From NCBI RefSeq assembly GCF_014904745.1, contig NZ_JACZCS010000023.1, positions 62,001 to 126,000 on the forward strand: 64,000 nt of DNA. The letters run 5' to 3'. The position numbers and the translations under genes were made by a program. This document shows, in pieces, positions 39,250-51,671 of the stretch; position 1 is the stretch's first letter, and each line of letters begins with the position of its first letter. This DNA is from Oricola nitratireducens. Lineage in GTDB: Bacteria > Pseudomonadota > Alphaproteobacteria > Rhizobiales > Rhizobiaceae. The notes under the pieces were generated by a model. The model had not been told where the DNA came from and searched no databases. It worked only from the letters and a program-made list of their open reading frames with translations.

Positions 39250-39377
39250 TTATGGTGGTGTTCCATGTCTTGCCGATTCGGGCGCCGTATGCGTCCACAG
39301 TGTTCGCGTATCCGGAGTACGCGGCAGGACGTCGAGTTTTGTGAGGCGCCGGGGGGCGTTGCGAGGAAGGGGAAGCG

Positions 39378-40313
39378 ATGGATCATCGCGCGCGCAAACA
39401 TGTCGCAGTTCTCATGGGTGGATTTTCTTCGGAGCGGCCGGTCAGCCTGATGTCGGGTGCCGCCTGCGCCGACGAACTGGAACGCTGCGGCTATGACGTG
39501 ACGCGGATCGATGTCGGACGCGACGTCGCGCTCCGGCTGGCCGAGGTCAAGCCCGACGTCGCCTTCAACGCCCTGCATGGCCCGTTCGGAGAGGACGGCA
39601 CGATCCAGGGCATCCTCGAATACATGCAAATTCCCTATACCCATTCCGGCGTGCTCGCGGCGGCGGTGACGATGGACAAGGAGATGGCCAAGCGCGTCGC
39701 GCGGACGCACGGCATCCCGGTCGCCGAATCGAAGGTGATGAACCGGCACGACTTCACCTCGAGCCATCCCATGAAGCCGCCCTATGTGGTCAAGCCGATC
39801 TCCGAGGGGTCCAGTTTCGGCGTCGTGATCGTCAAGGAGGACCAGCCGCATCCGCCGCAGATCATAACCTCGCCTGACTGGAAATATGGCGACCGGGTGA
39901 TGGTCGAGCGCTTCGTTCACGGGCGCGAGCTGACCTGCGCGGTGATGGGCGATGTGGCGCTCGGCGTGACCGAGATCATCCCCCAGGGGCACCAGTTCTA
40001 CGACTATGAATCGAAATATGTCGCAGGCGGATCAAATCATGTGTGTCCGGCGGAAATTTCACCAAATATTTACCAAACAATAACGAAACTGGCGCTCAAA
40101 GCACATCAGGCCTTCGGGTGCCGGGGAGTGACCCGTTCCGATTTCCGCTACGACGATCGTTTCTCCGAAAATGGCGAGGTGATCTGGCTGGAAATCAACA
40201 CCCAGCCGGGGATGACTGCGACGTCGCTGGTGCCGGAATTGGCCTTTCATGCCGGGCATCCTTTCGGCGAGCTTTTGAGTTGGATGGTGGAGGACGCATC
40301 TTGTTTGCGTTGA
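39378..40313 (+). CDS. ddl: D-alanine-D-alanine ligase Ddl
   Basis: A 311-residue ATP-grasp enzyme that makes the D-Ala-D-Ala dipeptide used by MurF. It begins with the [17 protein letters not shown] segment, carries the [16 protein letters not shown] motif near residue 64 and the ATP-grasp site [16 protein letters not shown] near 135, and ends with the metal-binding [16 protein letters not shown]. It restarts the dcw cluster after a 5.5 kb interruption, and its end overlaps the start of ftsQ by 13 bases. Confidence 0.96.
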   Translation: MDHRARKHVAVLMGGFSSERPVSLMSGAACADELERCGYDVTRIDVGRDVALRLAEVKPDVAFNALHGPFGEDGTIQGILEYMQIPYTHSGVLAAAVTMDKEMAKRVARTHGIPVAESKVMNRHDFTSSHPMKPPYVVKPISEGSSFGVVIVKEDQPHPPQIITSPDWKYGDRVMVERFVHGRELTCAVMGDVALGVTEIIPQGHQFYDYESKYVAGGSNHVCPAEISPNIYQTITKLALKAHQAFGCRGVTRSDFRYDDRFSENGEVIWLEINTQPGMTATSLVPELAFHAGHPFGELLSWMVEDASCLR

Positions 40314-41233
40314 GTGGGAAATCGCCGGGAAAGACCCGCATCGCGTCCGACGGGCGCGACTGCGAGGGCGGCCGCGTGCTGCCGCGGATCCTGCGCCGGC
40401 CGGCCCGCTTCTTCGCCAAGGTCTTCGACGGCGAGATCGTCATCCCGCGGTTCACCGAAGCAGCTGGCCTGGTCGGCATTTTCGCGGCGACCGCAATCTA
40501 TGGCTCCGTCGTCAGCGGGCAGTTTGCCGGCGCGGTGGAACACGCCACGTCGGCGCTCGGTCTCGCGGTCAGCGAGGTCGAGATCACCGGCCACACCAAC
40601 ACGTCGGAAGTCGCGATATTCGAGGCGCTCGGCCTTGACGGCTTCACGTCGCTTGCCTCGCTCGACGCCGGCGAGGCGCGGGCCCGGCTGATGAAGCTGC
40701 CATGGGTCGAAACGGCCGCCGTGCGCAAGGTCTATCCCGGCAAGCTCGAAATCCATATCGGCGAGCGCAAACCCTTCGCGATCTGGCAAACCGGCGCGAC
40801 GCTGGCGCTGATCGAACGCGACGGCCATGTCATCGGCGCCTATGGCGGCTCCGGTTTCAACAATCTGCCGCTCGTCGTCGGACCCGGCGCAGAAACGGCC
40901 GCCGCTCCGTTCATGGACCTGCTGTCGGCCTATCCGTCCTTCGCCAGCCAGGTGAAGGCGCTGATCCATGTCGGCGAACGGCGCTGGGATGTCCGGCTCG
41001 CCAACGGCGTGACCGTGAAGCTTCCCGCCGAACAGCCCGAAAAGGCGGTCGAGCGCCTGCTGGCGATGGACGCGCAAAACCAGATCCTGTCGCGCGACAT
41101 CGCATCCGTCGATCTGCGCCTCGGAGACCGCACGGTCGTGGCGCTGACGGAAAACGCGATGCTGCGCCGCGAAGCCGCACTCAAAGCCCGCGAGAAGGCC
41201 ATCAAGGCAGCCGCCAAACGGAGCAGCATCTGA
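40301..41233 (+). CDS. ftsQ: Cell division protein FtsQ
   Basis: A 310-residue bitopic divisome protein. A cytoplasmic basic region is followed by one transmembrane helix (about 55-72), a POTRA domain (about 83-155) and the periplasmic FtsQ beta domain; the C-terminal Lys/Ala-rich helix is typical of rhizobia. FtsQ links FtsB/FtsL to earlier proteins. The start is TTG at 40301 with GGTGGAGG upstream; a second TTG three codons later is an alternative. The stop overlaps ftsA in TGATG. Confidence 0.93.
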   Translation: MFALSGKSPGKTRIASDGRDCEGGRVLPRILRRPARFFAKVFDGEIVIPRFTEAAGLVGIFAATAIYGSVVSGQFAGAVEHATSALGLAVSEVEITGHTNTSEVAIFEALGLDGFTSLASLDAGEARARLMKLPWVETAAVRKVYPGKLEIHIGERKPFAIWQTGATLALIERDGHVIGAYGGSGFNNLPLVVGPGAETAAAPFMDLLSAYPSFASQVKALIHVGERRWDVRLANGVTVKLPAEQPEKAVERLLAMDAQNQILSRDIASVDLRLGDRTVVALTENAMLRREAALKAREKAIKAAAKRSSI

Positions 41234-42555
41234 TGGCGTCGAAGACCCGCGCTCCCGAACAGAAGAAATCGCGCCGTTCCGCGGTCGTGACCGTCCTCGA
41301 TATCGGTTCGACGAAGACGGTATGCATCATCGCGCGCATGGTGCCGAACGATGGCGGACATTACCTGCACGGGCGCACGCATGCGCCCGAGGTGATCGGC
41401 ATCGGCCATACCAAGTCGCACGGCGTGAAGTCCGGCCTGATCAACGATCTCGACGCCGCCGAGCAGACGATCCGCCACGCGGTCGACTCGGCCGAGCGCA
41501 TGGCCGGGCTGACCGTCGAATCGATGATCGTCAATGTCAGCGCCGGCCGGATCGGCAGCCACATGTCGAGCGCCTCGATCGAACTCAACGAGGACCGTCC
41601 GATCTCCAAGTCGGATATCCAGAAGGTGCTGAAGGCGGCCACGGCGCGCGCGTCGAATGTCGACCGCACCGTGCTGCACATGCTGCCCGTCGACCACGTG
41701 CTCGACGGGGAACGCGGGATCGTCGATCCGCGCGGCATGATCGGACGCGAACTGACCCTGAACATGCATGTTCTGACGGCGGATTCCGCACCGCTGCGCA
41801 ATATCGAGCTTTGCGTCAACCGGGCGCATCTGAGCGTCGAGGCGATGGTGGCGACACCTTATGCGAGCGGGCTGGCGGCGCTGGTCGACGACGAACTGGA
41901 TCTCGGTTGCGCCTGTGTCGACATGGGCGGCGGGACAACGTCGGTCGCGATCTTCGCCGACCGCGCCTTCATCCATGCCGACAGCATTCCGGTCGGCGGG
42001 CATCACGTGACGATGGATATCGCGCGCGGCTTTTCGTGCCGGCTCGAGGATGCCGAGCGGATGAAGGTCATGCAGGGGTCGGCGCTGGCTTCGCCGGCCG
42101 ACGAGCGCGACGTCATCCATGTTCCGGCGATCGGCGACGACGACGACGCCAATGCGACGCAAGTCCCGCGCAGCCTGCTCAACCGTATTATCGCGGCCCG
42201 TGTCGAGGAGACGCTGGAGATGCTGCGCGACCGTATCAACAAGTCCGGCTATTCGAGTGTCGTCGGCAAGCGCGTCGTCCTGACCGGCGGCGCGGCGCAA
42301 CTGACGGGCCTGCCGGAAGTGGCGCGTCGGATTCTCGGGCGCAACGTGCGTATCGGCCGCCCGCTCGGCGTCAGCGGCCTGCCGGCCTCGGCCAAGGGGC
42401 CCGCCTTCGCGGCGGCGGCCGGTTTGATGATTTACCCGCAGGTCGCGGACAACGACCAGAGCAGCATGAAGTTCGGCAGTCCATTCCGGGTCGCGGGAAC
42501 CGGAACGGACGGACCGCTGGGTCGCATGACCCAGTGGCTGAAAGAAAGTTTTTAG
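41233..42555 (+). CDS. ftsA: Cell division protein FtsA
   Basis: A 440-residue actin-like ATPase that tethers FtsZ to the membrane. The phosphate-1 loop LDIGSTKTVCII is near residue 24, the phosphate-2 segment VDMGGGTTSVAIF near 227 and the adenosine motif VLTGGAAQLTG near 352. The C-terminus ends in a short amphipathic helix (GRMTQWLKESF), the membrane anchor. The upstream extension of the frame lies within ftsQ and is not coding. Confidence 0.96.
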   Translation: MASKTRAPEQKKSRRSAVVTVLDIGSTKTVCIIARMVPNDGGHYLHGRTHAPEVIGIGHTKSHGVKSGLINDLDAAEQTIRHAVDSAERMAGLTVESMIVNVSAGRIGSHMSSASIELNEDRPISKSDIQKVLKAATARASNVDRTVLHMLPVDHVLDGERGIVDPRGMIGRELTLNMHVLTADSAPLRNIELCVNRAHLSVEAMVATPYASGLAALVDDELDLGCACVDMGGGTTSVAIFADRAFIHADSIPVGGHHVTMDIARGFSCRLEDAERMKVMQGSALASPADERDVIHVPAIGDDDDANATQVPRSLLNRIIAARVEETLEMLRDRINKSGYSSVVGKRVVLTGGAAQLTGLPEVARRILGRNVRIGRPLGVSGLPASAKGPAFAAAAGLMIYPQVADNDQSSMKFGSPFRVAGTGTDGPLGRMTQWLKESF

Positions 42556-42621
42556 CAAATCGCGGGGGGAGCCCCGCGTACGGATGTGGCGGCGCATCCG
42601 GCATCAGAAAGGATGAAAACC

Positions 42622-44301
42622 ATGTCGATCAATCTTCAAAAGCCGGATATCACTGAACTGAAGCCGCGCATCACCGTGTTTGGCGTCGGCGGTGGCGGCG
42701 GCAACGCGGTCAACAACATGATCAATGCGGGCCTCGAGGGCGTCGATTTCGTCGTCGCCAACACCGACGCGCAGGCGCTGTCGATGAACAAGGCGGAACG
42801 CATCATCCAGCTCGGGCTCGGCGTCACCGAGGGGCTTGGCGCCGGATCGCAGCCCGATATCGGCCGTTCGGCCGCCGAGGAATGCATCGACGAGATCAAC
42901 GATCACCTGAGCGGTACGCATATGTGCTTCGTGACCGCCGGCATGGGCGGCGGCACCGGCACCGGCGCGGCCCCGGTCGTCGCCGGCGCGGCGCGCGCCA
43001 AGGGCATCCTGACCGTCGGCGTCGTCACCAAGCCGTTCCATTTCGAAGGCCAGCGCCGGATGCGCACGGCCGATGCCGGCATCGAGGAACTGCAGCGCAA
43101 CGTCGATACGCTGATCGTCATTCCGAACCAGAACCTGTTCCGCATCGCCAACGACAAGACGACATTCGCCGATGCCTTCGGCATGGCCGACCAGGTTCTC
43201 TATTCGGGCGTCGCCTGCATCACCGACCTAATGGTCAAGGAAGGCCTGATCAATCTCGACTTCGCCGACGTGCGCTCCGTGATGCGCGAAATGGGCAAGG
43301 CGATGATGGGCACCGGCGAAGCGTCGGGCGAGGGCCGCGCGATGACGGCCGCCGAAGCGGCGATCGCCAATCCGCTGCTCGACGAGACCTCGATGCGGGG
43401 CGCACAGGGCCTGCTGATCTCGATCACCGGCGGCCGCGACATGACGCTGTTCGAGGTCGACGAGGCGGCGACCCGCATTCGCGAGGAAGTCGATCAGGAT
43501 GCCAACATCATCCTGGGCGCGACCTTCGACGAGTCGCTCGAGGGCATCATCCGCGTGTCGGTCGTCGCGACCGGCATCGAGGCGCAGGTCGAGGCCGGCA
43601 CGCGTCCGGAAACCGAACTGCGCGCGCAGCCGCGTCCGGCGATCACCGCTCCGGTCTCCCGCCCGGCGCCCGCACAGGCCCTGGCAGCCACTGCCCAGAC
43701 GGCTACTCCGGCCCCGAAACCCGCGGCCGCCAGCGATCCGGTGAGCGAAGTCATTCGCGAAACCGAGCGTGACATGGCCGCCTTCGAGGAAAAGGCCGCC
43801 ACGGCGACTGCCACAGCGCCGGAATTCCGGCCGCAAAGCCGTCTGTTCACCTCGGCGCAGCAGCCGATGCGGGCAACGCCGGCAACGCCGCCGATCGCCG
43901 CCGAACCGCAGCAGCGGCCGGTGCGGACAGAGCCTGAATCGCCGCGCATGCCGCGCGTCGAGGATTTCCCGCCGATGGTGAAGGCGGAAGTGGAATCGCA
44001 TGGCGCGCGCCAGCATGGCGAGGATGAGGACGAGCGTGGCCCGCTCGGTCTTCTGAAGCGGCTCACCCATGGCCTGAGCCGCGAGGACAAGACGGCGCCG
44101 GCGCAGAAACTGCGTCCGAGCGAAGGCGGGGTCGATCAGCGCCCGGCCGAACCGCGCCGTCAGCTCTCCCAGGACGCCCAGCTTTACGCGCCGCGCAAGG
44201 GCCAGCTGGACGACCACGGACGCGCCGCGCCGCAGGGTTCGTCTTCCGCCGAGGAGGACCAGCTGGAGATCCCGGCGTTTTTGCGCCGGCAGGCGAATTG
44301 A
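42622..44301 (+). CDS. ftsZ: Cell division GTPase FtsZ
   Basis: A 559-residue tubulin-like GTPase that forms the Z ring. The GTP-binding loop GGGTGTG is at residues 109-115, and the globular domain ends near 320. A disordered linker of about 220 residues rich in Pro, Ala and Gln follows, longer than in enteric bacteria but normal for Rhizobiales, and the conserved tail LEIPAFLRR binds FtsA. The ATG at 42622 matches the [16 protein letters not shown] family start; ATG 42613 is possible. A terminator follows at once. Confidence 0.97.
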   Translation: MSINLQKPDITELKPRITVFGVGGGGGNAVNNMINAGLEGVDFVVANTDAQALSMNKAERIIQLGLGVTEGLGAGSQPDIGRSAAEECIDEINDHLSGTHMCFVTAGMGGGTGTGAAPVVAGAARAKGILTVGVVTKPFHFEGQRRMRTADAGIEELQRNVDTLIVIPNQNLFRIANDKTTFADAFGMADQVLYSGVACITDLMVKEGLINLDFADVRSVMREMGKAMMGTGEASGEGRAMTAAEAAIANPLLDETSMRGAQGLLISITGGRDMTLFEVDEAATRIREEVDQDANIILGATFDESLEGIIRVSVVATGIEAQVEAGTRPETELRAQPRPAITAPVSRPAPAQALAATAQTATPAPKPAAASDPVSEVIRETERDMAAFEEKAATATATAPEFRPQSRLFTSAQQPMRATPATPPIAAEPQQRPVRTEPESPRMPRVEDFPPMVKAEVESHGARQHGEDEDERGPLGLLKRLTHGLSREDKTAPAQKLRPSEGGVDQRPAEPRRQLSQDAQLYAPRKGQLDDHGRAAPQGSSSAEEDQLEIPAFLRRQAN

Positions 44302-44329
44302 CGCTGGCGAATTGTAACAGGATGAAACA

Positions 44330-44360
44330 AAAGGCCGCGTCATGCGGCCTTTCGTTTTTT
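44330..44360 (+). terminator. Rho-independent terminator after ftsZ
   Basis: AAAGGCCGC (44330-44338) pairs with GCGGCCTTT (44344-44352) around GTCAT, followed by CGTTTTTT. This is a classic intrinsic terminator 28 bases after the ftsZ stop, marking the end of the ddl-ftsQAZ transcript. The AT-rich stretch from 44361 to 44573 must contain the lpxC promoter. Confidence 0.88.
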
Positions 44361-44573
44361 ATTAACCAATTGAATTCACAAATAATTTATGGAAGTCACG
44401 CAATGCGCCGACTGGTAACAATCGGTAAAAAAGCGTGATTTGGTCGGAGAGCCGACTCGCGGATATTGTCCACGCCACGAGGGGAGTGCTGTCCGGGCCG
44501 TATGGCCGGGACCGGGTTGCGGATACTAGCCAACCAAACTGCGTTTTGTAACGTGGCGTAAGTGGGAAGGCCG

Positions 44574-45530
44574 ATGGGGACAAAATTGTTAGGATATCAA
44601 GCGACGCTTTGCGAAAAAGCGGAACTGTCGGGCGTAGCGGTACACAGCGGCGAACAAGTCTCTATCACCCTCCTCCCCGCAGCCCCCAATACCGGGGTGA
44701 AATTCAGACGCATTTTCGATGACGGCACGGCGACGGAAATCATGGCCGTTGCCGGTCAGGTCGGCGCGACCGACCTGTGCACCATGCTTGGCGATCCGGC
44801 CGGCATCCATGTCGCCACGGTCGAGCACCTGATGGCGGCCTTCTGGGCGACCGGGCTGGACAACGTGATCGTCGAGATCGACGGCAACGAAGTTCCGGTG
44901 ATGGACGGCTCCAGCCGCGTCTTTATCGATGCGATCGACGAAGCCGGGATGACGCACCATGCCGTCAAGCGCCGCTATGTGCGCGTCAAGAAGACGGTGC
45001 GCGTCGAGATCGGCGGCTCGTGGGCGGAATTCCGACCTTACCAGGGAACGCGATTCGAGGTCGTGATCGATTTCGACAGCCCGCTCATCGGCCGTCAGGA
45101 GTTCAAGTCCGACATCAATGGCGACGTCTTCCGCGGAGAGCTGGCCGATGCGCGCACCTTCGGCTTCATGAAGGACGTCGAACGGCTGTGGGCTTCGGGC
45201 CACGCGCTCGGCTCCTCGCTCGAGAATTCGGTGGTGATCAGCGACGATCACACGATCATCAATCCGGAAGGCCTGCGTTTCCGCGACGAATTCGTGCGTC
45301 ACAAGACGCTCGATGCCGTCGGCGATCTGGCGCTGGCCGGCGCGCAGTTCATCGGCTGCTATGCGTCCTATCGCGGCGGGCATCGTCTGAATGCTGCCGC
45401 CCTGAAGGCGCTTCTGACCGACCGCACCGCCTATGAAGTCGTCGAAACGCCCGAAAAACGCGAGCGCGTCTTCTCCGGCGATTTCGTCACCGTCGCCGCC
45501 GCTCCGGCGCATGCTCCGTGGATTCTCTGA
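44574..45530 (+). CDS. lpxC: UDP-3-O-acyl-N-acetylglucosamine deacetylase LpxC
   Basis: A 318-residue zinc amidase catalysing the committed step of lipid A synthesis. It has the VHSG segment near residue 24, zinc ligands in TVEHLMAAFW (His) and HKTLDAVGD (His and Asp), and the GHRLN segment with the catalytic histidine near the end. The ATG at 44574 follows GGAAGG; a GTG four codons earlier is possible. It is separated from ftsZ by a terminator, so it has its own promoter. Confidence 0.96.
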   Translation: MGTKLLGYQATLCEKAELSGVAVHSGEQVSITLLPAAPNTGVKFRRIFDDGTATEIMAVAGQVGATDLCTMLGDPAGIHVATVEHLMAAFWATGLDNVIVEIDGNEVPVMDGSSRVFIDAIDEAGMTHHAVKRRYVRVKKTVRVEIGGSWAEFRPYQGTRFEVVIDFDSPLIGRQEFKSDINGDVFRGELADARTFGFMKDVERLWASGHALGSSLENSVVISDDHTIINPEGLRFRDEFVRHKTLDAVGDLALAGAQFIGCYASYRGGHRLNAAALKALLTDRTAYEVVETPEKRERVFSGDFVTVAAAPAHAPWIL

Positions 45531-45725
45531 CGCTATTTTACGCCTGATTCCGGAAATCGGCGACGCCGCCCTCGCGCCGCGGGGAATGCGAAAACGCGGC
45601 GATTGACGGAATGCCACAAAATCGCGACATTCTGGCCCCACGGCGTTGCCGGGCCGGTGCCGTCGCGGTAATGGACGGCAGCGCAGATGCGGTCGCGGAA
45701 CCGCAGCGAACACAGGAAATCGAAC

Positions 45726-46595
45726 ATGGCGACCTTGTCACACGGGAATGCAGCGCGAAATGGCCGGATGATCGTCCGCTTGGCCGTGGTTGCCGCCTGC
45801 GCGGGGCTTCTGGGCGCCTGCACCACCAAGGACGACAAGCTGGACATACAGTCCTACGTGGACACGATCGAACCGGCCGACGCGCTCTACAACCAGGGGC
45901 TGGCGAACCTGAACGCCGGCAATCTGCGTGAAGCGGCGAAGAAGTTCGAGGCGGTCGACCGCCAGCATCCCTATTCGGAATTCGCCCGCAAGGCCAATGT
46001 CATGGCGGCCTGGACGTCCTACAAGCTTGGCAAGTTCGACGATGCGATCCAGGCGGCGCGGCGGTTCGTGAACCTGTATCCGACCGACGAGGACGCGGCA
46101 TACGCGCAGTACATCATCGGCCTGTGCTATTTCAGCCAGATGCCCGAAGTGACGCGTGACCAGCGCGAGACCAAGCTCGCCGTCCAGAATTTCAACGAGC
46201 TTCTGGAGCGCTATCCCGGGTCCATCTACGAGGAGGACGCGAAGGCGAAGATCCGCGCCGCACGCGACCAGCTCGCCGGCAAGGAGATGCAGATCGGGCG
46301 CTACTATCTGGAGCGGCGCGAATATCCGGGCGCGATCAACCGCTTCCGCAATGTCGTCGAGGAATATTCCAACACCCGCCAGGTCGAGGAGGCGCTGGCG
46401 CGTCTCGTCGAGACCTATTACGCGATGGGGCTCGTCTCCGAGGCGCAGACCGCCGCCGCGGTGCTCGGCCACAACTTCCCGGACAGCCAGTGGTATGCGG
46501 ATTCCTATGCGCTGCTGAAGTCGGGCGGCGTCGAGCCGCGCGAGAACACCGGTTCGTGGATCTCTCGTACCGGCAAGCGCGTCTTTGGAAGCTGA
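45726..46595 (+). CDS. bamD: Outer membrane assembly lipoprotein BamD
   Basis: A 289-residue lipoprotein of the BAM complex, which inserts beta-barrel proteins in the outer membrane. The lipobox LLGAC puts the lipidated cysteine at residue 32, and five TPR-like repeats follow ([20 protein letters not shown] and later helices). The ATG at 45726 has AGGAAA upstream; an internal ATG at 45768 would give a shorter leader. It lies between lpxC and recN, as in many alphaproteobacteria. Confidence 0.95.
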   Translation: MATLSHGNAARNGRMIVRLAVVAACAGLLGACTTKDDKLDIQSYVDTIEPADALYNQGLANLNAGNLREAAKKFEAVDRQHPYSEFARKANVMAAWTSYKLGKFDDAIQAARRFVNLYPTDEDAAYAQYIIGLCYFSQMPEVTRDQRETKLAVQNFNELLERYPGSIYEEDAKAKIRAARDQLAGKEMQIGRYYLERREYPGAINRFRNVVEEYSNTRQVEEALARLVETYYAMGLVSEAQTAAAVLGHNFPDSQWYADSYALLKSGGVEPRENTGSWISRTGKRVFGS

Positions 46596-46626
46596 GGCAA
46601 TCCGGACCGCGAGGAACTGAGCCGTC

Positions 46627-48297
46627 ATGCTGTCGCAGCTCTCGATCCGCGATATCGTCCTGATCGAGGCGCTGGACATCGACTTCGACAAGGGCCTGTC
46701 CGTGCTGACGGGTGAAACCGGCGCAGGCAAATCCATCCTTTTGGACGCGCTTTCGATGGCGCTCGGCGCGCGCGGCGATGCCTCGCTGGTGCGGCACGGG
46801 GCGAGCCACGGTCAGGTGACGGCGCTGTTCGACCTGGCGCGCGGCCATCCGGTGCGCGCCCTGCTCGAGGAAAGCGGCATCGATGCCGATCCCGGCGAAC
46901 CGGTGATCCTGCGCCGCGTCCAGTCCGACGACGGACGCACGCGCGGCTTCGTCAACGACCAGCCGGCGAGCGCCGGGTTGCTGAAGACGATCGGGCGCAG
47001 CCTGGTCGAGATCCACGGCCAGCATGACGACCGGGCGCTGGTCGATACATCCACCCACCGCACGCTGCTCGATGCCTTCGGCGGACTGAAGGCCGAGACC
47101 GGCCATGCCGGCGCGCTGTATCGCGCGTGGCGGGCGGCCGAACGCATGCTGGCCGAGCATCGCAAACGCGTCGAGGAGACGTCGCGCGAGGCCGACTACC
47201 TGCATTCGTCGCACGAGGAACTTGCCGCGCTGGCGCCGGAACCGGGCGAGGAAGAGGTGCTTGCCGAAAAGCGCGCGCAGATGATGCGGGCCGAAAAGAT
47301 CGCCGGCGACCTCAACGAGGCGCATGACGTTCTGTCCGGGCAGGCGTCGCCGGTGCCGCATATCGCGAGCCTGCTGCGGCGCCTGGAGCGCAAGGCCGTG
47401 GAGGCGCCGGGCCTGCTCGAAGAGGTCAATGCCGCGCTCGGCCAGGCGCTCGATCATCTTGCCGATGCGCAAAGCCGCATCGAGGTCGCGGTCAACACCA
47501 GCGAATTCGATCCGCGTGAGCTGGAAACGATCGAGGAGCGGCTGTTCGCGCTCAGGGCCGCGTCGCGCAAATACAATGTCGCCGTCGACGATCTGCCGGC
47601 GCTGGCGGTGCAGTTCGCCGACCAGCTGGCCGAACTCGACGCCGGCGAAGCGCGGCTAGCCGAACTGGAGAACGCCGCCGCGGAAGCGCGCGCGCTTTAC
47701 GACCGCGCGGCCGCGGCCTTGTCGGAAGCCCGGCAGACGGCGCGGGCCGATCTCGTCGGCGCGGTGATGGCGGAACTGCCGGACCTGAAACTCGAACGGG
47801 CCGAATTCATCGTCGAGATGGAGACCGATCCGGAGAAACGGTCGGAGGAGGGCATCGACCAGATCGAGTTCTGGGTGCGCACCAACCCCGGCACGCGCGC
47901 CGGGCCGATGATGAAGGTCGCTTCGGGCGGCGAGCTTTCGCGTTTCCTGCTGGCGCTGAAAGTGGCGCTTGCCGACCGCGGCTCGGCGCCGACGCTCGTC
48001 TTCGACGAGATCGACACCGGCGTCGGCGGCGCGGTGGCGGACGCCATCGGCGCGCGGTTGCGGCGGCTGTCGGAGACCGTGCAGGTGCTCTCCGTCACCC
48101 ATGCGCCGCAGGTCGCCGCGCGGGCGGCGACGCATTACCTGATCGCCAAGGCGCCGTCGCATGGCGAGCAGGTGGTCACCTCGGTCGCCTGCATGGGCGC
48201 CGACGAGCGGCGCGAGGAAATCGCCCGCATGCTGGCCGGCGCGACGATCACCGACGAGGCGCGGGCCGCGGCGGCGCAACTTCTGAAGGCCGGCTGA
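46627..48297 (+). CDS. recN: DNA repair ATPase RecN
   Basis: A 556-residue SMC-like protein for double-strand break repair. The Walker A GETGAGKSILLDAL is near residue 34, a long coiled coil spans about 160-370, and the C-terminal ABC signature ASGGELSRFLLALK and Walker B LVFDEIDTGVGG close the ATPase head. The length is standard. It is 31 bases downstream of bamD, followed 88 bases later by ligA. Confidence 0.96.
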   Translation: MLSQLSIRDIVLIEALDIDFDKGLSVLTGETGAGKSILLDALSMALGARGDASLVRHGASHGQVTALFDLARGHPVRALLEESGIDADPGEPVILRRVQSDDGRTRGFVNDQPASAGLLKTIGRSLVEIHGQHDDRALVDTSTHRTLLDAFGGLKAETGHAGALYRAWRAAERMLAEHRKRVEETSREADYLHSSHEELAALAPEPGEEEVLAEKRAQMMRAEKIAGDLNEAHDVLSGQASPVPHIASLLRRLERKAVEAPGLLEEVNAALGQALDHLADAQSRIEVAVNTSEFDPRELETIEERLFALRAASRKYNVAVDDLPALAVQFADQLAELDAGEARLAELENAAAEARALYDRAAAALSEARQTARADLVGAVMAELPDLKLERAEFIVEMETDPEKRSEEGIDQIEFWVRTNPGTRAGPMMKVASGGELSRFLLALKVALADRGSAPTLVFDEIDTGVGGAVADAIGARLRRLSETVQVLSVTHAPQVAARAATHYLIAKAPSHGEQVVTSVACMGADERREEIARMLAGATITDEARAAAAQLLKAG

Positions 48298-48364
48298 CGG
48301 CAGTCTTCGTGGATCGCGCCGAAATCGGTTTGCCTGCCGGGGGTTCGCCGCTAAATTCCGCTGA

Positions 48365-50506
<2,142 letters not shown>

Positions 50507-50723
50507 GGGAGTAGGGGAGCGCGAGCCGTTGTGGCCGGTTTGTGGGGCGGGAACGGACTGGCGGCTTGTGGCGAGCCGAGCAACCGAAGCGGACATCCAA
50601 TTATCTAACGCCCATAGCCGCTTCCGGCCCATAGCTTTCATGGAGCGGGCGGCCCGCCGCTGCAATGCAGATTCCTCGAAGTTGACATTCGCTGTAGGCT
50701 TGGGAGTCGCGTAGTGAACTTCA

Positions 50724-51671
50724 TCAGTTCAACGCCTCGATGATGCGGCCAGCGATTTTCGGCTTGTCCAAGTAACCGATGATTCCGTGACGATTTTCTG
50801 TTTGGTTTCGCAAGGTGGCGATATTCTCGATCGCCGGATCGATGTCGAAATTGTCCGCATCGAGCGGATAGAGCGCCACAACGTCTCGATTGTCATAGCC
50901 GTTGAGCCACGCCTGGACGACGGCGGGGTGATGGAGCGGCTTGAGCGGCCGGCGGATGGCTCGGATACCGAGCGGCGATCCGAGGGTGACGAGTAACGGC
51001 ACCTTTGGCGCCGTAAGTTCCCGTAGGATATAGTAGGCGACGACCGAACCAAGCGAATGGGCGATGATTACCGTCGGACGATCATCGATTTCCCTGCTGA
51101 CGATACCGTTGATGATCCGACGTACCGCCGGGCTCGAATTGTAGACATAGACATCGCGGAGTGCGATCTGCAGTGCATCGGAGGTGATGCCGTCGCTATG
51201 GCTGTCGATTGCGCGGAAGATCGCTTGCACCCATTCCCAGTTGAGCGGCCCCTTCGGGCGCGGATTGTCTCCGTAGGCATCATCAACCTCAGCGTCGGTG
51301 ACGCCAGCCTTAATTCGCAGGTCCTGCGCGACTTCGGCCTGGAATGCCAGGAAAGCGTCCTGCTCGGCCGTTCCGCGGGCCGTTACGTCCGCGGCGAGCG
51401 GCAGATCGAACTCGGCCGTCAGGCGGTCGAGCTCGTCTCCGTAGAACGGCAGCGCGATATTGAGATCGTCCGGAAGGGCCATCCCCGCAGCGCTAGCCCC
51501 CTCCTTGAGCGCCTTGATCCATTCTCTGCGGATGTCGGCAACATTGCGCCCGCCCTGCGCGCGGCCATGAACGAACAGGATTCGCCGTATCGGCTCCCCC
51601 CTTGCCTCATGGAACGCCAGCGCCGACATTGCGGCTGTCGCCCCGGCCATGAATTCGCGTCGTCCAATCAT
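50724..51671 (-). CDS. Tat-leader alpha/beta hydrolase, partner of the caspase-like gene
   Basis: A 315-residue predicted serine hydrolase. The N-terminus GRREFMAGA followed by a hydrophobic stretch (residues 3-24) is a twin-arginine export signal. The mature part has an oxyanion-type FVHG at 33-36, the nucleophile elbow AHSLGS with S206, and candidate acid and His residues at about D260-D263 and H295. This is a lipase/esterase-like fold with unknown substrate. Its ATG overlaps the stop of the caspase-like gene in ATGA, so the two proteins are translationally coupled. The flanking 50507-50723 holds no gene. Confidence 0.72.
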   Translation of the reverse strand: MIGRREFMAGATAAMSALAFHEARGEPIRRILFVHGRAQGGRNVADIRREWIKALKEGASAAGMALPDDLNIALPFYGDELDRLTAEFDLPLAADVTARGTAEQDAFLAFQAEVAQDLRIKAGVTDAEVDDAYGDNPRPKGPLNWEWVQAIFRAIDSHSDGITSDALQIALRDVYVYNSSPAVRRIINGIVSREIDDRPTVIIAHSLGSVVAYYILRELTAPKVPLLVTLGSPLGIRAIRRPLKPLHHPAVVQAWLNGYDNRDVVALYPLDADNFDIDPAIENIATLRNQTENRHGIIGYLDKPKIAGRIIEALN

